Part shown: positions 53,245 to 61,805 of the stretch, piece by piece | Position numbering within the stretch: position 1 is the stretch's first letter | Layout: every line of letters starts with the position of its first letter | Assembly (NCBI GenBank): GCA_913020115.1 | Contig: CAJWBQ010000014.1 | Span: 46,850 to 110,849, forward strand | Length of the DNA stretch: 64,000 nucleotides | Source of the DNA: an uncultured Cellvibrionales bacterium | Lineage (GTDB): Bacteria; Pseudomonadota; Gammaproteobacteria; Pseudomonadales; Cellvibrionaceae | Direction: 5' to 3' | Translations under genes and position numbers: made by a program | The notes under the pieces: model-generated | Told to the model about the DNA's origin: nothing | The model's input: the letters and a program-made list of their open reading frames with translations, nothing else | Databases searched by the model: none

Positions 53245-54846
53245 TCAATCTCGGGTAAATAGCAAAGCGTCTCCCACTGGTCGCTCACCACTTTTATCTG
53301 ACGGAGAGCCGGTTATCCGCTGATTAACCACCATGACGGAAGAGCCTCCGCCGTCTAAGTTGAAGGCCTCTTTTACACCCAGATCTTGAAATATTTGACT
53401 CATGTCGCGCAATGAAGCACCCGCAGAAATACCGGCTTGCCGACCATAAACTACAACAACATACAAAATATTGTTTTCGCTCAGGCCTATTGCAGTTCGC
53501 GGATGACGACGCACCACCCAGCCGTGATAAAAACCCACTCGGCTTGATGAATATTCGTCTCCCACCGTTGCGGTGTCTTTTTTATCAACAAACTCGTCAT
53601 TTATGGTCAATGTTCCAAAATGTGTTTCCCAGCCCTCTTTAAAGCGAGCGGAAAAATCCAGCTGGCCAGCGCGCAACAATGTGGGGCCTCCATTCACCAA
53701 AAACAGACCTTTTTTGAGAGGAATATCGCCCTCATCACTGCTCAGCTTTTGATGCACCTCTATGGTTTGGCCCGCACTAATCAACTCAGCCAATTCATTC
53801 GCCGATTTTCCCCAAGCCTGCACTCGGTAGGCTCCTTTAGGCACTTCTAAGCCGTCCTTTTCAATGTCAAAGTTAACGAGACCATCGGGCGAAATGACAA
53901 ACTCTAAAGATCCTTTGGCGCTTGTCATAGGGCCGAAGCTTTTATCAAACAGAATGGTTTCATTGGCGTTTCGACAAACAAAATCATGCGCCGGCAGCGC
54001 GGTTGGGGCTGCATACAAATTGCCGCAGTTCAAAACTTTTCCCGCCGTGCGATTAAGACCGCTTACCGGCCAATTGATATCATTTATCTTTAAGTGGGTT
54101 TCTGTTCTGAGATTGTGCGCCACCCAAACTCGTTTTGATTTTTGATTGTCGATCACTAAGGCCGCTCGGCCCTCAGTGCCTTCACTCACCAAAGAACCGT
54201 CAATAACAGCAACGCCTGCGGGGTCACCTACGGTACCAACTGCGGGCTCCCAGGCGAAAAAACCTGCATTAACAGCCGCTATTGCGTCGTAGCGCTTACT
54301 TATTGAGGAGGTGGTTTCCTTACCTTGTATTCGACCTTCACCCAGTGCCGATTTAATCTTGCCCTTATATCGATTCAAGTCTACCTTTAGGATACTAATA
54401 TCAAACGGCCCAGCGCTTGCGCCACCGTCTTCCGCGGTATGGCGAACGGCCATCGTTACACCAGACTGATGTAACGCACGCTCTGTTTTTTTGGCTTCAG
54501 CAAGGTCTTTAAAATGCCCCACTCGAACAAGCACCCCTAAGGGTTCTCCATGAAGGCCAAACTCAGCCAGGGGCTCGTGCCTGGCCTCGTAACCCAAATT
54601 TGCCAATAATTGAGTTAAATCAGCGGCTTTTTGTTTGGAAATGGCTCCGCTGGATAGTGTGTAATAATCATGAACGGAAAGTTCACCTCGCCGAACATGA
54701 ATGAAATCAATGCCGTCCGCGAGTGATTCTGTTGTTACTTTCTGCGGCAAGCCTAAATAGCCAAAATTAAGACTTGGGAATTGAGCTGAAACGCTCACGC
54801 TTCCGAGCAGTAAACTTACAAGTACAATAATTCGATTTTTGTTCAT
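53245..54846 (-). CDS. exported phosphodiester glycosidase (NAGPA-domain) protein with SPOR-like part
   Basis: A 533-residue protein. Residues 1-21 are a signal peptide (GSVSVSA-Q). About 30-140 include a SPOR-like region (AADLTQLLANLGYEARHEPLAEF, VLVRVGHFKDLAEAKKTE), and 155-533 the phosphodiester-glycosidase domain (AAVNAGFFAWEPAVG, VNGGPTLL, RHPRTAIGLS, EAFNLDGGGSSVMVVN). This domain in NAGPA removes GlcNAc from phosphodiesters. Here it could free amino sugar from a polymer in the periplasm for the permease. ATG 54846 is chosen; GGGA precedes it. The SPOR part may bind peptidoglycan. Confidence 0.8.
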   Translation of the reverse strand: MNKNRIIVLVSLLLGSVSVSAQFPSLNFGYLGLPQKVTTESLADGIDFIHVRRGELSVHDYYTLSSGAISKQKAADLTQLLANLGYEARHEPLAEFGLHGEPLGVLVRVGHFKDLAEAKKTERALHQSGVTMAVRHTAEDGGASAGPFDISILKVDLNRYKGKIKSALGEGRIQGKETTSSISKRYDAIAAVNAGFFAWEPAVGTVGDPAGVAVIDGSLVSEGTEGRAALVIDNQKSKRVWVAHNLRTETHLKINDINWPVSGLNRTAGKVLNCGNLYAAPTALPAHDFVCRNANETILFDKSFGPMTSAKGSLEFVISPDGLVNFDIEKDGLEVPKGAYRVQAWGKSANELAELISAGQTIEVHQKLSSDEGDIPLKKGLFLVNGGPTLLRAGQLDFSARFKEGWETHFGTLTINDEFVDKKDTATVGDEYSSSRVGFYHGWVVRRHPRTAIGLSENNILYVVVVYGRQAGISAGASLRDMSQIFQDLGVKEAFNLDGGGSSVMVVNQRITGSPSDKSGERPVGDALLFTRD

Positions 54847-54976
54847 CTGTTTTCCCGAGTAAAACGTGTGCAAAACCTCCAAATTTGCCCAGCAAGCGGC
54901 AAATGACCAACAGTGAGACGAACGCTTGCCGCCTCACTGCATTGGAGCCTATAGATTTTTAAAACGGTTTCACGGT

Positions 54977-57900
54977 TTAGTAGGAGTAACGAATACCAAA
55001 TAGAGCTCTTCGATCCAGCTCACTCACTCCGTAAGGCAAGAACCTATCAGTTGACTGATTAATTGACTGCTCATTTGTAAGGTTTAGCACCTGAAGCTGA
55101 GCAATCAAATTATCACTGATGCGGAAGTTTGCGGACAAGTCTAGCTGGCCAAAATCGTCAACAAATCTTGGCACACCAAAGTCATCCGAAAACTGTGCTA
55201 AATAGTTTTCACGCCAAGCGTAAGACACTCGCGCGTCGAATCGACCATCATCATAATAAAGCGATGCGTTGTAACTAGTGCGAGACAAGCCTGGCAAGCC
55301 ACTGCTGCGCACATCACCATCTCCGCCAAAATCGGCCGCGCTGTCTGCGTAAGTGAAATTAACTAACATACCGAAATTGGCCGCTAAAGGTTTCTGGAAG
55401 CCGAGTTCGAAACCTTCAATGTTAGCCGACACGCCATTTTCGGGTTGAGTGAATAAAATATCTCCCTCAACTAATACGCCGTCGGCCTGACGAGGAAACA
55501 CTCTAGATTCAATAAAGGTGGTTGTATCAATCAAACCGGATATGTCTTTATAGAAATAGTTGAGTGACAAAATGGCTTCGTCTTCGAAATACCACTCCAC
55601 GCCCACATCGAAATTGTTGGCCGTAAATGGTTTCAGCTCGGGGTTGCCTCTAGAACCGGTACCACCGTCCACCTCGCTAATGCCTCGAATAGATTCTGAA
55701 GGCGCCAAGTCTGGCAGGTTAGGCCGGGTTAAGGTGGTTGAATAAGCCGCGCGCACAATAAGGTTGTCGCTCAATTCATAGCGCAAGCTAGCACTCGGTA
55801 AATATTCAGTGTAGTGACTGTCGATTGACACGGGGGTTATGCGTTCAGTGGGCTGGAAGATGTTCTCAACCGTATTGCCACTTGAGGTTTGATCTGTTCT
55901 CACCAAGCGCAAGCCTGCGTCAAATTGCGCTGGGCCCATTTCAAAATTAGCCTGAAAATAAACGTTTACGGTCTTCTCTTCAATTTCCCAGGAGTTTTGA
56001 GCGCCGAAGCCTGGCAGTGGGCGAATGAAGGTGCCCGCAACTGCATTGCCTCCAGGATAGAAAACACTGCGAATCAAGTCTGGATTTGCCGCCAGAATGC
56101 TGGAGGGCAAACTTGAGTCAGAACCCGACACGTCAAAATCTAACAACTGCTCAACACTCGATAGACTAGGAGGAACTTCAATTCCTGTTCCGCTCAGCCG
56201 CTGCAGCCGTTCCTGGGTTTGCACTCGCGTTTTGGTTCTGTCTGCGTAGCGCACTCCAAATTCGATGCTGGTAAGCCCCTGGTCATTGATTACTTTTTCA
56301 AAGTCCAACTTAGTGGTGAATTCTTCGTCTTCATCGGTGGACGGGCGCAATATAAAGACGTTAAATAGAAATTCTTCAGGGTTGCTCAAAAAATTAGTGG
56401 TATCAGAACTAAAATCAACATAGTCGCCATTTTGCTGATAACTAACCGTGCCAGGGTCGAAAGTATTCGTCGCAAGATCGGCTAAACGGAAAGAATACAG
56501 GTCGCGAACTCGTTTCGCTTCACGACTGGAGAAGCCGATAAAGGGAGAAACGGTCCAGCTGTCATTTGGGGTCCAATCGGCCGCCAAAGACAATTGGAAA
56601 AACTCTTCATCAGTTGTAAAGTAGTTGGTTCCCACCCGCTGCTGCACCCCGGTGAAGTCGCCCGATGTTACTACGCCGTTTGCAGACACTACGCTTCCTG
56701 GAACACCGGTTTGGCCGCCTTCAATTGGCATATCATCACGGTTAGCTACCCGCTCACTATCAGACTGCGCGTAAATTCCGTCAAGGGTGATGTCCCAATT
56801 TTCGCTTGGGCGATATTGCAAGGTTACAGTGCTGCCTAGGTTGTCTCTTTGCTCGGTGAAATTGTAGAGGCGAGTACCGTTAGCGACGAGAGGTGCACCT
56901 GCCTGATTACCAAGAGGACGCCATGAGCCCGATTCAACTGTATCCGTTTTGAAGAAGGTGTCGGAGTATGCCACCGACGCCGCCACACCAAAAACACCAT
57001 CCACATTCTGGCTAAAAAACGCTGCGCCACGGGGGTCGGTGTCACCGGTTGTTTCGCTGTAGTTCCCTTGTACAGAGGCCGTAGCTTTGGTGCCTTCATA
57101 ATCGAGAGGTTTAGGCGTGCTAAGCGAAACCGTTCCCGCCAAACCACCTTCAGCCTGACTGGCACTGATAGACTTTGATACGGTTGCGTTACTAAAGAGT
57201 TCAGACGCCAATAATTCAAAGTTAAAACCTCGACCGCCTTCGCTATTGCCAAAACGACCGCCAGAACCATTGCCGGTACCACTCATCCCGTTCACTTCAA
57301 CGCGTGTAAATTGTGGCCCAAGCCCGCGCACATTAATCGCTTGACCTTCGCCGTTTACATTGCGATTAAGTGTAACACCGGGAATACGCTGCAGCGATTC
57401 GGAAAGATTGAGGTCTGGAAATTTGCCGATGTCTTCTGCAGAAATTGAATCACTAACGCCAACTGCGTCGCGTTTCTGCTCCAGTGCTCTAACAATGCTG
57501 GCACGAATACCAACAACTTCAATTTCTTCTAAGGTTTCTGCGAACGCTTTGTCTTCAGCGCTAGCTTGAGCTAAAACACCCTGCGCTCCAGAGGTGCCCA
57601 TTAGAAAACTAATCATTACCGCTAATAGATTTTTCTTTTTACCTACCATCTTGTCTTTCCCCTCATAACTATTATTACGATCAGAGTGATTTGATTCTTC
57701 GACAGAAATCAAATACAAACCATTGTCAGAAAGACCGCTAGTTAATCCAGAACCCTTCAGCATGATGTTCATGGCTTCCTGAATGGTGTAACACCCAATC
57801 ACCGGTCTAGCCCGGTAAGACTGCGTAAGATCATAGGGGAAAAGTAATTTTGCTCCGGTTTGCCGAGCTAAAGCGTTGATCGCTTCCGCCGCGTTCAAAG

Positions 57901-58003
57901 GAGGCACCGATATAGCGTGACATCCTTTACTCGAAAGTTCGTTAGCACTGGCATTGCCAAGGCTGAACGCGAACACTGCTGCTGCGACGACGGTTTTTGT
58001 CAT
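54977..58003 (-). CDS. TonB-dependent receptor with N-terminal STN signalling domain and a second internal start
   Basis: A 1008-residue outer-membrane receptor. Residues 1-21 are a signal peptide, 27-103 an STN domain (CHAISVPPLNAAEAINALARQ, VIGCYTIQEAMNIMLKGSGL), and 104-118 a polar linker. From Met119 there is a second signal-peptide-like segment (MVGKKKNLLAVMISFLMG, then GVLAQASA). The plug follows (EEIEVVGIRASIVRALEQKR, NLSESLQRIPGVTLNRNVNG) and a barrel ends RALFGIRYSY, as in TonB-Xanth-Caul receptors. FecR and an ECF sigma factor are upstream, so FecA-like signalling is likely. GAGGGG lies nine bases before Met119's ATG (57649), so a form without STN may also be made. Confidence 0.88.
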   Translation of the reverse strand: MTKTVVAAAVFAFSLGNASANELSSKGCHAISVPPLNAAEAINALARQTGAKLLFPYDLTQSYRARPVIGCYTIQEAMNIMLKGSGLTSGLSDNGLYLISVEESNHSDRNNSYEGKDKMVGKKKNLLAVMISFLMGTSGAQGVLAQASAEDKAFAETLEEIEVVGIRASIVRALEQKRDAVGVSDSISAEDIGKFPDLNLSESLQRIPGVTLNRNVNGEGQAINVRGLGPQFTRVEVNGMSGTGNGSGGRFGNSEGGRGFNFELLASELFSNATVSKSISASQAEGGLAGTVSLSTPKPLDYEGTKATASVQGNYSETTGDTDPRGAAFFSQNVDGVFGVAASVAYSDTFFKTDTVESGSWRPLGNQAGAPLVANGTRLYNFTEQRDNLGSTVTLQYRPSENWDITLDGIYAQSDSERVANRDDMPIEGGQTGVPGSVVSANGVVTSGDFTGVQQRVGTNYFTTDEEFFQLSLAADWTPNDSWTVSPFIGFSSREAKRVRDLYSFRLADLATNTFDPGTVSYQQNGDYVDFSSDTTNFLSNPEEFLFNVFILRPSTDEDEEFTTKLDFEKVINDQGLTSIEFGVRYADRTKTRVQTQERLQRLSGTGIEVPPSLSSVEQLLDFDVSGSDSSLPSSILAANPDLIRSVFYPGGNAVAGTFIRPLPGFGAQNSWEIEEKTVNVYFQANFEMGPAQFDAGLRLVRTDQTSSGNTVENIFQPTERITPVSIDSHYTEYLPSASLRYELSDNLIVRAAYSTTLTRPNLPDLAPSESIRGISEVDGGTGSRGNPELKPFTANNFDVGVEWYFEDEAILSLNYFYKDISGLIDTTTFIESRVFPRQADGVLVEGDILFTQPENGVSANIEGFELGFQKPLAANFGMLVNFTYADSAADFGGDGDVRSSGLPGLSRTSYNASLYYDDGRFDARVSYAWRENYLAQFSDDFGVPRFVDDFGQLDLSANFRISDNLIAQLQVLNLTNEQSINQSTDRFLPYGVSELDRRALFGIRYSY
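57649..57664 (-). promoter_or_regulatory. internal ribosome-binding site and start in the receptor gene
   Basis: On the minus strand GAGGGG is followed by nine bases and ATG (57649-57647), in frame, directly before a signal-peptide-like segment. It would give a receptor of 890 residues without the STN domain. Real use needs testing. Confidence 0.55.
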
Positions 58004-58087
58004 GCGCAGAATTCCGAAACTGGCTTCCCTACAATCCGCATCTCAGGTATTCCTAACATCTGAATATTAATAGCGGTCTTGCAGGGT

Positions 58088-58119
58088 AGATAACAACTGA
58101 ATTTGGAAAACCCGCAACG
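58088..58119 (-). promoter_or_regulatory. candidate ECF promoter of the receptor gene
   Basis: A 32-bp motif identical at 26 positions to the one before the free STN gene (60509-60540). On the minus strand it contains TTGCGGGTTT and, about ten bases on, CAGTTGTTA. It lies about 85 bp before the receptor ATG. Sharing by the two STN-encoding genes suggests a promoter for the adjacent ECF sigma factor. Confidence 0.45.
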
Positions 58120-58214
58120 CTCGGCGGTTTTATTTTTAGCTTTAGATAAATTCAAGAAGAATGTTTTCCTTACGAGACGTTACGATTCGACTGCGTAAAT
58201 GCATAATAATTTTT

Positions 58215-59315
58215 CTATTTCCCAGCGGCTAAAATCTGCACGCTACCGTCTGAATTTCGAACAACGCGCAGTGCAAAGGTGTCCTCTAGTGCTTCTAGCA
58301 TTATTTCCGTATCGCCCACCTCAAACTGACCGCCCACTTTAATTGCCCGTACTTGTGGGTCTGGTATGGCTATAGATATTGTGGTGTAGCGACTAATCTC
58401 TTCAACCACTTGCTGCAGAGGTTCACCGGTAAAGACCAATAAACCCTGTTGCCAAGATAGGCGCCGACTGAGCTCTTCTTGTTTGAAAATTTGAATATTG
58501 TCTAACACCGGTTTTGGTCTTGAACCGTCTTCACTTGTGTCTAGCTGGACGATGGTAGCCCCCTGCCCTGCCGCCAGGGAACCCAAGTTTTCAACCGGAG
58601 ATTCAAGCCTCAGTTCGCTAGTGGAATTTTTACTCACGCCAGCTAATGCCACACGGCCTTCGGTTACGGTTACCTTTACGTTGTTATCTACTAAGTAAAC
58701 AGAAAAAGCCGTGCCTATGGCCTGAACTCGACCATTGCCTGCAAATACCCTAAAGGGTTTTTGCTTATCTTTGGCCACGTCAAAATGCACCTCGCCATCC
58801 AACAAGAAGATATCGCGATAATGCTCACTGTAAGCCACTCGCAATTCACTGTTGGTATTGAGCTGAACTTTGGAACCATCAGCTAGGGTAAGTTCTTGTT
58901 GATGCCCAATTTCTGTAAAGTAACGGCCGTTGCTTTCATCCACAGAGCTGCCCGGCCAGCCGGTGCCCAAGGTTATGAACACACCCAATACAAGTACCGC
59001 CGCCAAGGCCAAACCCTGAGGAAAGAAGGCCCAGCGAGCTGCTATTCGAGTTTTGAACTCAGCCGCGGCGCCCACTTCTGAATGGCTGTCTTGTCGTTCT
59101 AGCGGTACCGACAACTCGGTCAATACATTTAGCTTGTCCCAAAGAGAGGCCAATTGACTCAGTTTTTCTCTGTGCAGTGGGCTGCGAGACATCCACTCAT
59201 GGAGCTCTTCAAGATCTTGGGCGTTGGGCGCTTCGTCGCCGTCCAAGCGAATTAGCCAGCGGCCCGCCTCTTCATTGATGACCCGACTATCGATAAATTT
59301 GTAGATATTTTCCAT
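58215..59315 (-). CDS. FecR-type anti-sigma/sensor protein
   Basis: A 366-residue inner-membrane protein. The cytoplasmic N-terminal FecR/DUF4880 part is about residues 10-60 (EEAGRWLIRLDGDEAPNAQDLEELHEWM), one transmembrane helix lies at about 94-116 (LALAAVLVLGVFITL), the FecR domain at 125-230 (GQQELTLADGSKVQLNTNSELRV), and a C-terminal STN-like domain at about 280-360 (GEPLQQVVEEISRYTTISIAI). It receives the signal from the receptor's STN domain and controls the sigma factor. Its ATG overlaps the sigma stop (TAATG). Confidence 0.92.
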   Translation of the reverse strand: MENIYKFIDSRVINEEAGRWLIRLDGDEAPNAQDLEELHEWMSRSPLHREKLSQLASLWDKLNVLTELSVPLERQDSHSEVGAAAEFKTRIAARWAFFPQGLALAAVLVLGVFITLGTGWPGSSVDESNGRYFTEIGHQQELTLADGSKVQLNTNSELRVAYSEHYRDIFLLDGEVHFDVAKDKQKPFRVFAGNGRVQAIGTAFSVYLVDNNVKVTVTEGRVALAGVSKNSTSELRLESPVENLGSLAAGQGATIVQLDTSEDGSRPKPVLDNIQIFKQEELSRRLSWQQGLLVFTGEPLQQVVEEISRYTTISIAIPDPQVRAIKVGGQFEVGDTEIMLEALEDTFALRVVRNSDGSVQILAAGK

Positions 59316-59965
59316 TATTGAACTTCCTTATCGGTATTTTTTCCAGCACCGACATATACTTTCATTGGCAGGAGGGTTCCAGAACCTAAAATAGCTTTTC
59401 CTCCCCCTTGTTCACGCTCCAAAATGTACTCCTGGCACGCCAGCGCGCCCCGCAGCAGATGCTTTTCAACGGAGCTAACGGACAAGTCTAGGCGCGCAGC
59501 AATTTCTTTATGCTGAAGTCCGTGAACCTTACGTAATAGGCATACTCGCCTGCGCTGCTCTGGCAGGCTAGCGAAAGCCTCACAATACAGCCCAATGTGT
59601 TCCTGGGCCTCCAATTCGTCTTCCAGAGTGGGTGAATTGTTTTTAATGTCAGGTTCGTCATAGTGCTCAACGTAATCGGTGAGCACACGCGACTTTTTCT
59701 TTAATTCATTGAGAGCAATGTTGCGAGCTATACGAAATAGAAAAGCTTTGGGTTGGTCAATTTCATGACTTTTTTCTGCATCGTAGGCGCGTAGATAAGC
59801 CTCCTGCACAACATCTTCAATATCTTGACGCTGCCCTAAAAACCGGGTGAGGAATTTCTTTAACAATGTACTGTTTTCAAGAAATGAGACTGACACACCG
59901 GAAAGCCCCCGGCGCTTACGATCACCCGGGCTATTCGCTTTGAGCTTTTTAAATAATTCAGTCAT
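59315..59965 (-). CDS. FecI-type ECF sigma factor
   Basis: A 216-residue sigma factor. Region 2 is at about residues 30-100 (LLKKFLTRFLGQRQDIEDVVQEAYLRAYDAE, PKAFLFRIARNIALNELKKKSR), region 4 at 130-185 (FASLPEQRRRVCLLRKVHGLQHKEIAARLDLSVSSVEKHLLRGALA). The tail after region 4 is longer than in FecI itself. It should direct RNA polymerase to the receptor operon, and perhaps the STN gene, when FecR is activated. Stop and start overlap with fecR as TAATG. Confidence 0.92.
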   Translation of the reverse strand: MTELFKKLKANSPGDRKRRGLSGVSVSFLENSTLLKKFLTRFLGQRQDIEDVVQEAYLRAYDAEKSHEIDQPKAFLFRIARNIALNELKKKSRVLTDYVEHYDEPDIKNNSPTLEDELEAQEHIGLYCEAFASLPEQRRRVCLLRKVHGLQHKEIAARLDLSVSSVEKHLLRGALACQEYILEREQGGGKAILGSGTLLPMKVYVGAGKNTDKEVQ

Positions 59966-60074
59966 ATAATCATCTATATTTATTGACCCTGTTAAATGAC
60001 ACTACAACCCGAACTGCTTGAAGCTTAGCTTAAAAGCTTGGTGTTCGGTACGGGCTGCCAGCCCTGCTCATGCA

Positions 60075-60461
60075 TTATGGTTTCGGGGCTCTTACTGCGG
60101 GCTCAATGGACACGACAACAAAGGCTCCCTTAGATGAGCGAACTCCTTTTAAACCGGAGTCTTTAAACATAATTTCCATTGCTCTGGCCACGGAAAAACA
60201 GCCCTTAACTGGCTGCGTTGGGCGAGTTTTTGCTAGCTCATACCCAAACAGCAATTTTGCGCCTGTTTGCTTTGCTAGCCGGCGTATAGCCTCTGCAGCA
60301 TTTAACGCGGGCACTGCTATTTCATGACAACGTGCCTCGGCCAGAATTGTTGCGCTCATTACAGGTGTGAATCCAGAAAAAAGCTGTAAAGTAAACACAA
60401 CGAGGCCCCTAGTTAGCAGGTTTCTATTGATATAACGCAGTTTAATCGAAACCTCTCCCAT
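60075..60461 (-). CDS. free-standing STN-domain protein
   Basis: A 128-residue exported protein with a signal peptide (residues about 10-40) and one STN domain (RCHEIAVPALNAAEAIRRLAKQ, TGAKLLFGYELAK, VKGCFSVARAMEIMFKDSGL) and nothing else. It is close to the receptor's own STN (same length, conserved cysteine pair and NAAEAI, QTGAKLLF). STN domains normally occur fused to receptors or secretins, so a separate one is unusual. It lies upstream of the sigma gene on the same strand with about 109 bp between, and shares a promoter motif with the receptor. A diffusible modulator of FecR is possible (inference). Confidence 0.8.
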   Translation of the reverse strand: MGEVSIKLRYINRNLLTRGLVVFTLQLFSGFTPVMSATILAEARCHEIAVPALNAAEAIRRLAKQTGAKLLFGYELAKTRPTQPVKGCFSVARAMEIMFKDSGLKGVRSSKGAFVVVSIEPAVRAPKP

Positions 60462-60508
60462 ATTGGCCTACAGCGACCGACAAAGTCGCCAAGGGGTGCT
60501 AATCAGGT

Positions 60509-60540
60509 GGTTAACAACTGAGATTGGCAAACCCGCAATG
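60509..60540 (-). promoter_or_regulatory. candidate ECF promoter of the free STN gene
   Basis: Second copy of the 32-bp motif (58088-58119). It reads TTGCGGGTTT and CTCAGTTGTTA on the minus strand, about 48 bp before the STN start. Confidence 0.45.
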
Positions 60541-60648
60541 GAATTTCGACTATTTTTACTTTTTCGCCGTATTTCACCGTTTTCCGGGTATTGGCAAATA
60601 GACTTCTCCAAATAATAGAGCCTTTTGCCGGTTGACGGGGTCCGTTGA

Positions 60649-60837
60649 TGGAGTCAAGTCTTACCTTTTGCCTATACTAAATTGGTTGGTTTTCATCTTG
60701 GAATACAAAAAAATAATTGCCTACGCAAAGCGTCATCGGCAGCTAGATCCCTCAGGGTAGAGTTCGATCCGATTTGGAAAAAGTCTGAATACAGGGCTTG
60801 ACGGAGGCCAATGGGCAAAAGGCAAGACTTGACCCCG
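60649..60837. repeat. REP locus 12 with RAYT remnant
   Basis: Left arm 60649-60672 (two changes) and right arm 60813-60837, separated by about 140 bp. The spacer contains GCTAGATCCCTCAGGGTAGA (from 60742), nearly the RAYT gene's first codons (ARSLR), in the same order as at 14434. So this is a RAYT element that lost most of its gene. Confidence 0.8.
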
Positions 60838-60889
60838 TATGTTGCGGTGTAACCAACTGTTAACTTGAAGGCTTTATCTTGTGAAAGGC

Positions 60890-61678
60890 TTAGTTTAAGT
60901 CGTTAATCCAAATATTGTCCCCAGGTAAGGCCTCGTAGGTCTCGAGATTCGCCGCGCTGAATATTCTGCTGACAAGATCCACCGGTCCGCCAAGGTAGGA
61001 TGATCGCAGGTTGTATGGAACCGCCAAGTACCAATCACAAGTCGTCGGCCATACCGCATTGGGCGCTAAGCCACCTGTTCCTATACCGTGACGGGAGGAA
61101 ACGTGCTCAAAAGCTTCAAGCCAAGCGTCTCTCACCTGGGATAGTGTAGAGTGGAAGAGTAAATAGTGTTGCTGGCCATGGTAGCTCTCGAAACTTGCTC
61201 TAGCTCGATAGTCAGAACGATTGAAGCCCTCCCAAAAACCGCACAAAACCTCTTGGTCCGCTCCGCCATGATCAGCGAGCACCTCAAACAAGCTCTCCAC
61301 CATCTCTTTGGTCAAATCACCTTCTAAGGGTGAATCGACACCGGCCATACCGGGCTCTCGTATAGCAGACGAACAGGTTTGAAACCATTGCATCAGCCGA
61401 TGAGGGGTGTGGTTGTTTGCGACGGCGACGTCATGCCATCGAACAGGAGTTAACGCTTTCATATCAATCCATCCAGCGCGAAGTGCTGACCAAGCTTCCT
61501 CATCCTCCGGAGGCAAAGGATCAACATACCAACCGGGATGACATATACGAACGTTACTCGCAAATCCTGATGGCAGAAACGTATGCAACGTATGCTTAGG
61601 ACCACAACATCGCTCAACTACCCAGTCTGAGCGTTTTGCATCTGGCTCTATGTTGTAGAACTGAAAAAAATTATCCAT
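60890..61678 (-). CDS. uncharacterised conserved protein
   Basis: A 262-residue soluble protein. Features: RCCGPKHTLHTFLPSGFASNVRICHPGW, LTPVRWHDVAVANNHTPH, GDLTKEMVESLFEVLADHG, LCGFWEGFNRS, HYLLFHSTL and a C-terminal WPTTCDWYLAVPYNLRSSYLGGPVDLVSRI. This order resembles a family of hypothetical proteins common in actinobacteria. No function is known to me. ATG 61678 is used, but ATG 61717 is equally open. Flanked by REP locus 12 and IS6 remnant 2, consistent with transfer. Confidence 0.55.
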   Translation of the reverse strand: MDNFFQFYNIEPDAKRSDWVVERCCGPKHTLHTFLPSGFASNVRICHPGWYVDPLPPEDEEAWSALRAGWIDMKALTPVRWHDVAVANNHTPHRLMQWFQTCSSAIREPGMAGVDSPLEGDLTKEMVESLFEVLADHGGADQEVLCGFWEGFNRSDYRARASFESYHGQQHYLLFHSTLSQVRDAWLEAFEHVSSRHGIGTGGLAPNAVWPTTCDWYLAVPYNLRSSYLGGPVDLVSRIFSAANLETYEALPGDNIWINDLN

Positions 61679-61805
61679 AGCTAAAAACTTCAATGCCAAG
61701 TTATCTGACGTGAACATCCTTATTATTGTAGCAGTATACTAGGGAGCCTCTGAGAAACGCACTCCATTACTGAGCTTCAGCGCTCATCTCGATATTGACT
61801 AATTA

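Noticed and set aside
60051..60067. Terminator after the free STN gene
   Set aside because: A GGGCTGGCAGCCC hairpin without a T-run; transcription may continue into the sigma gene.
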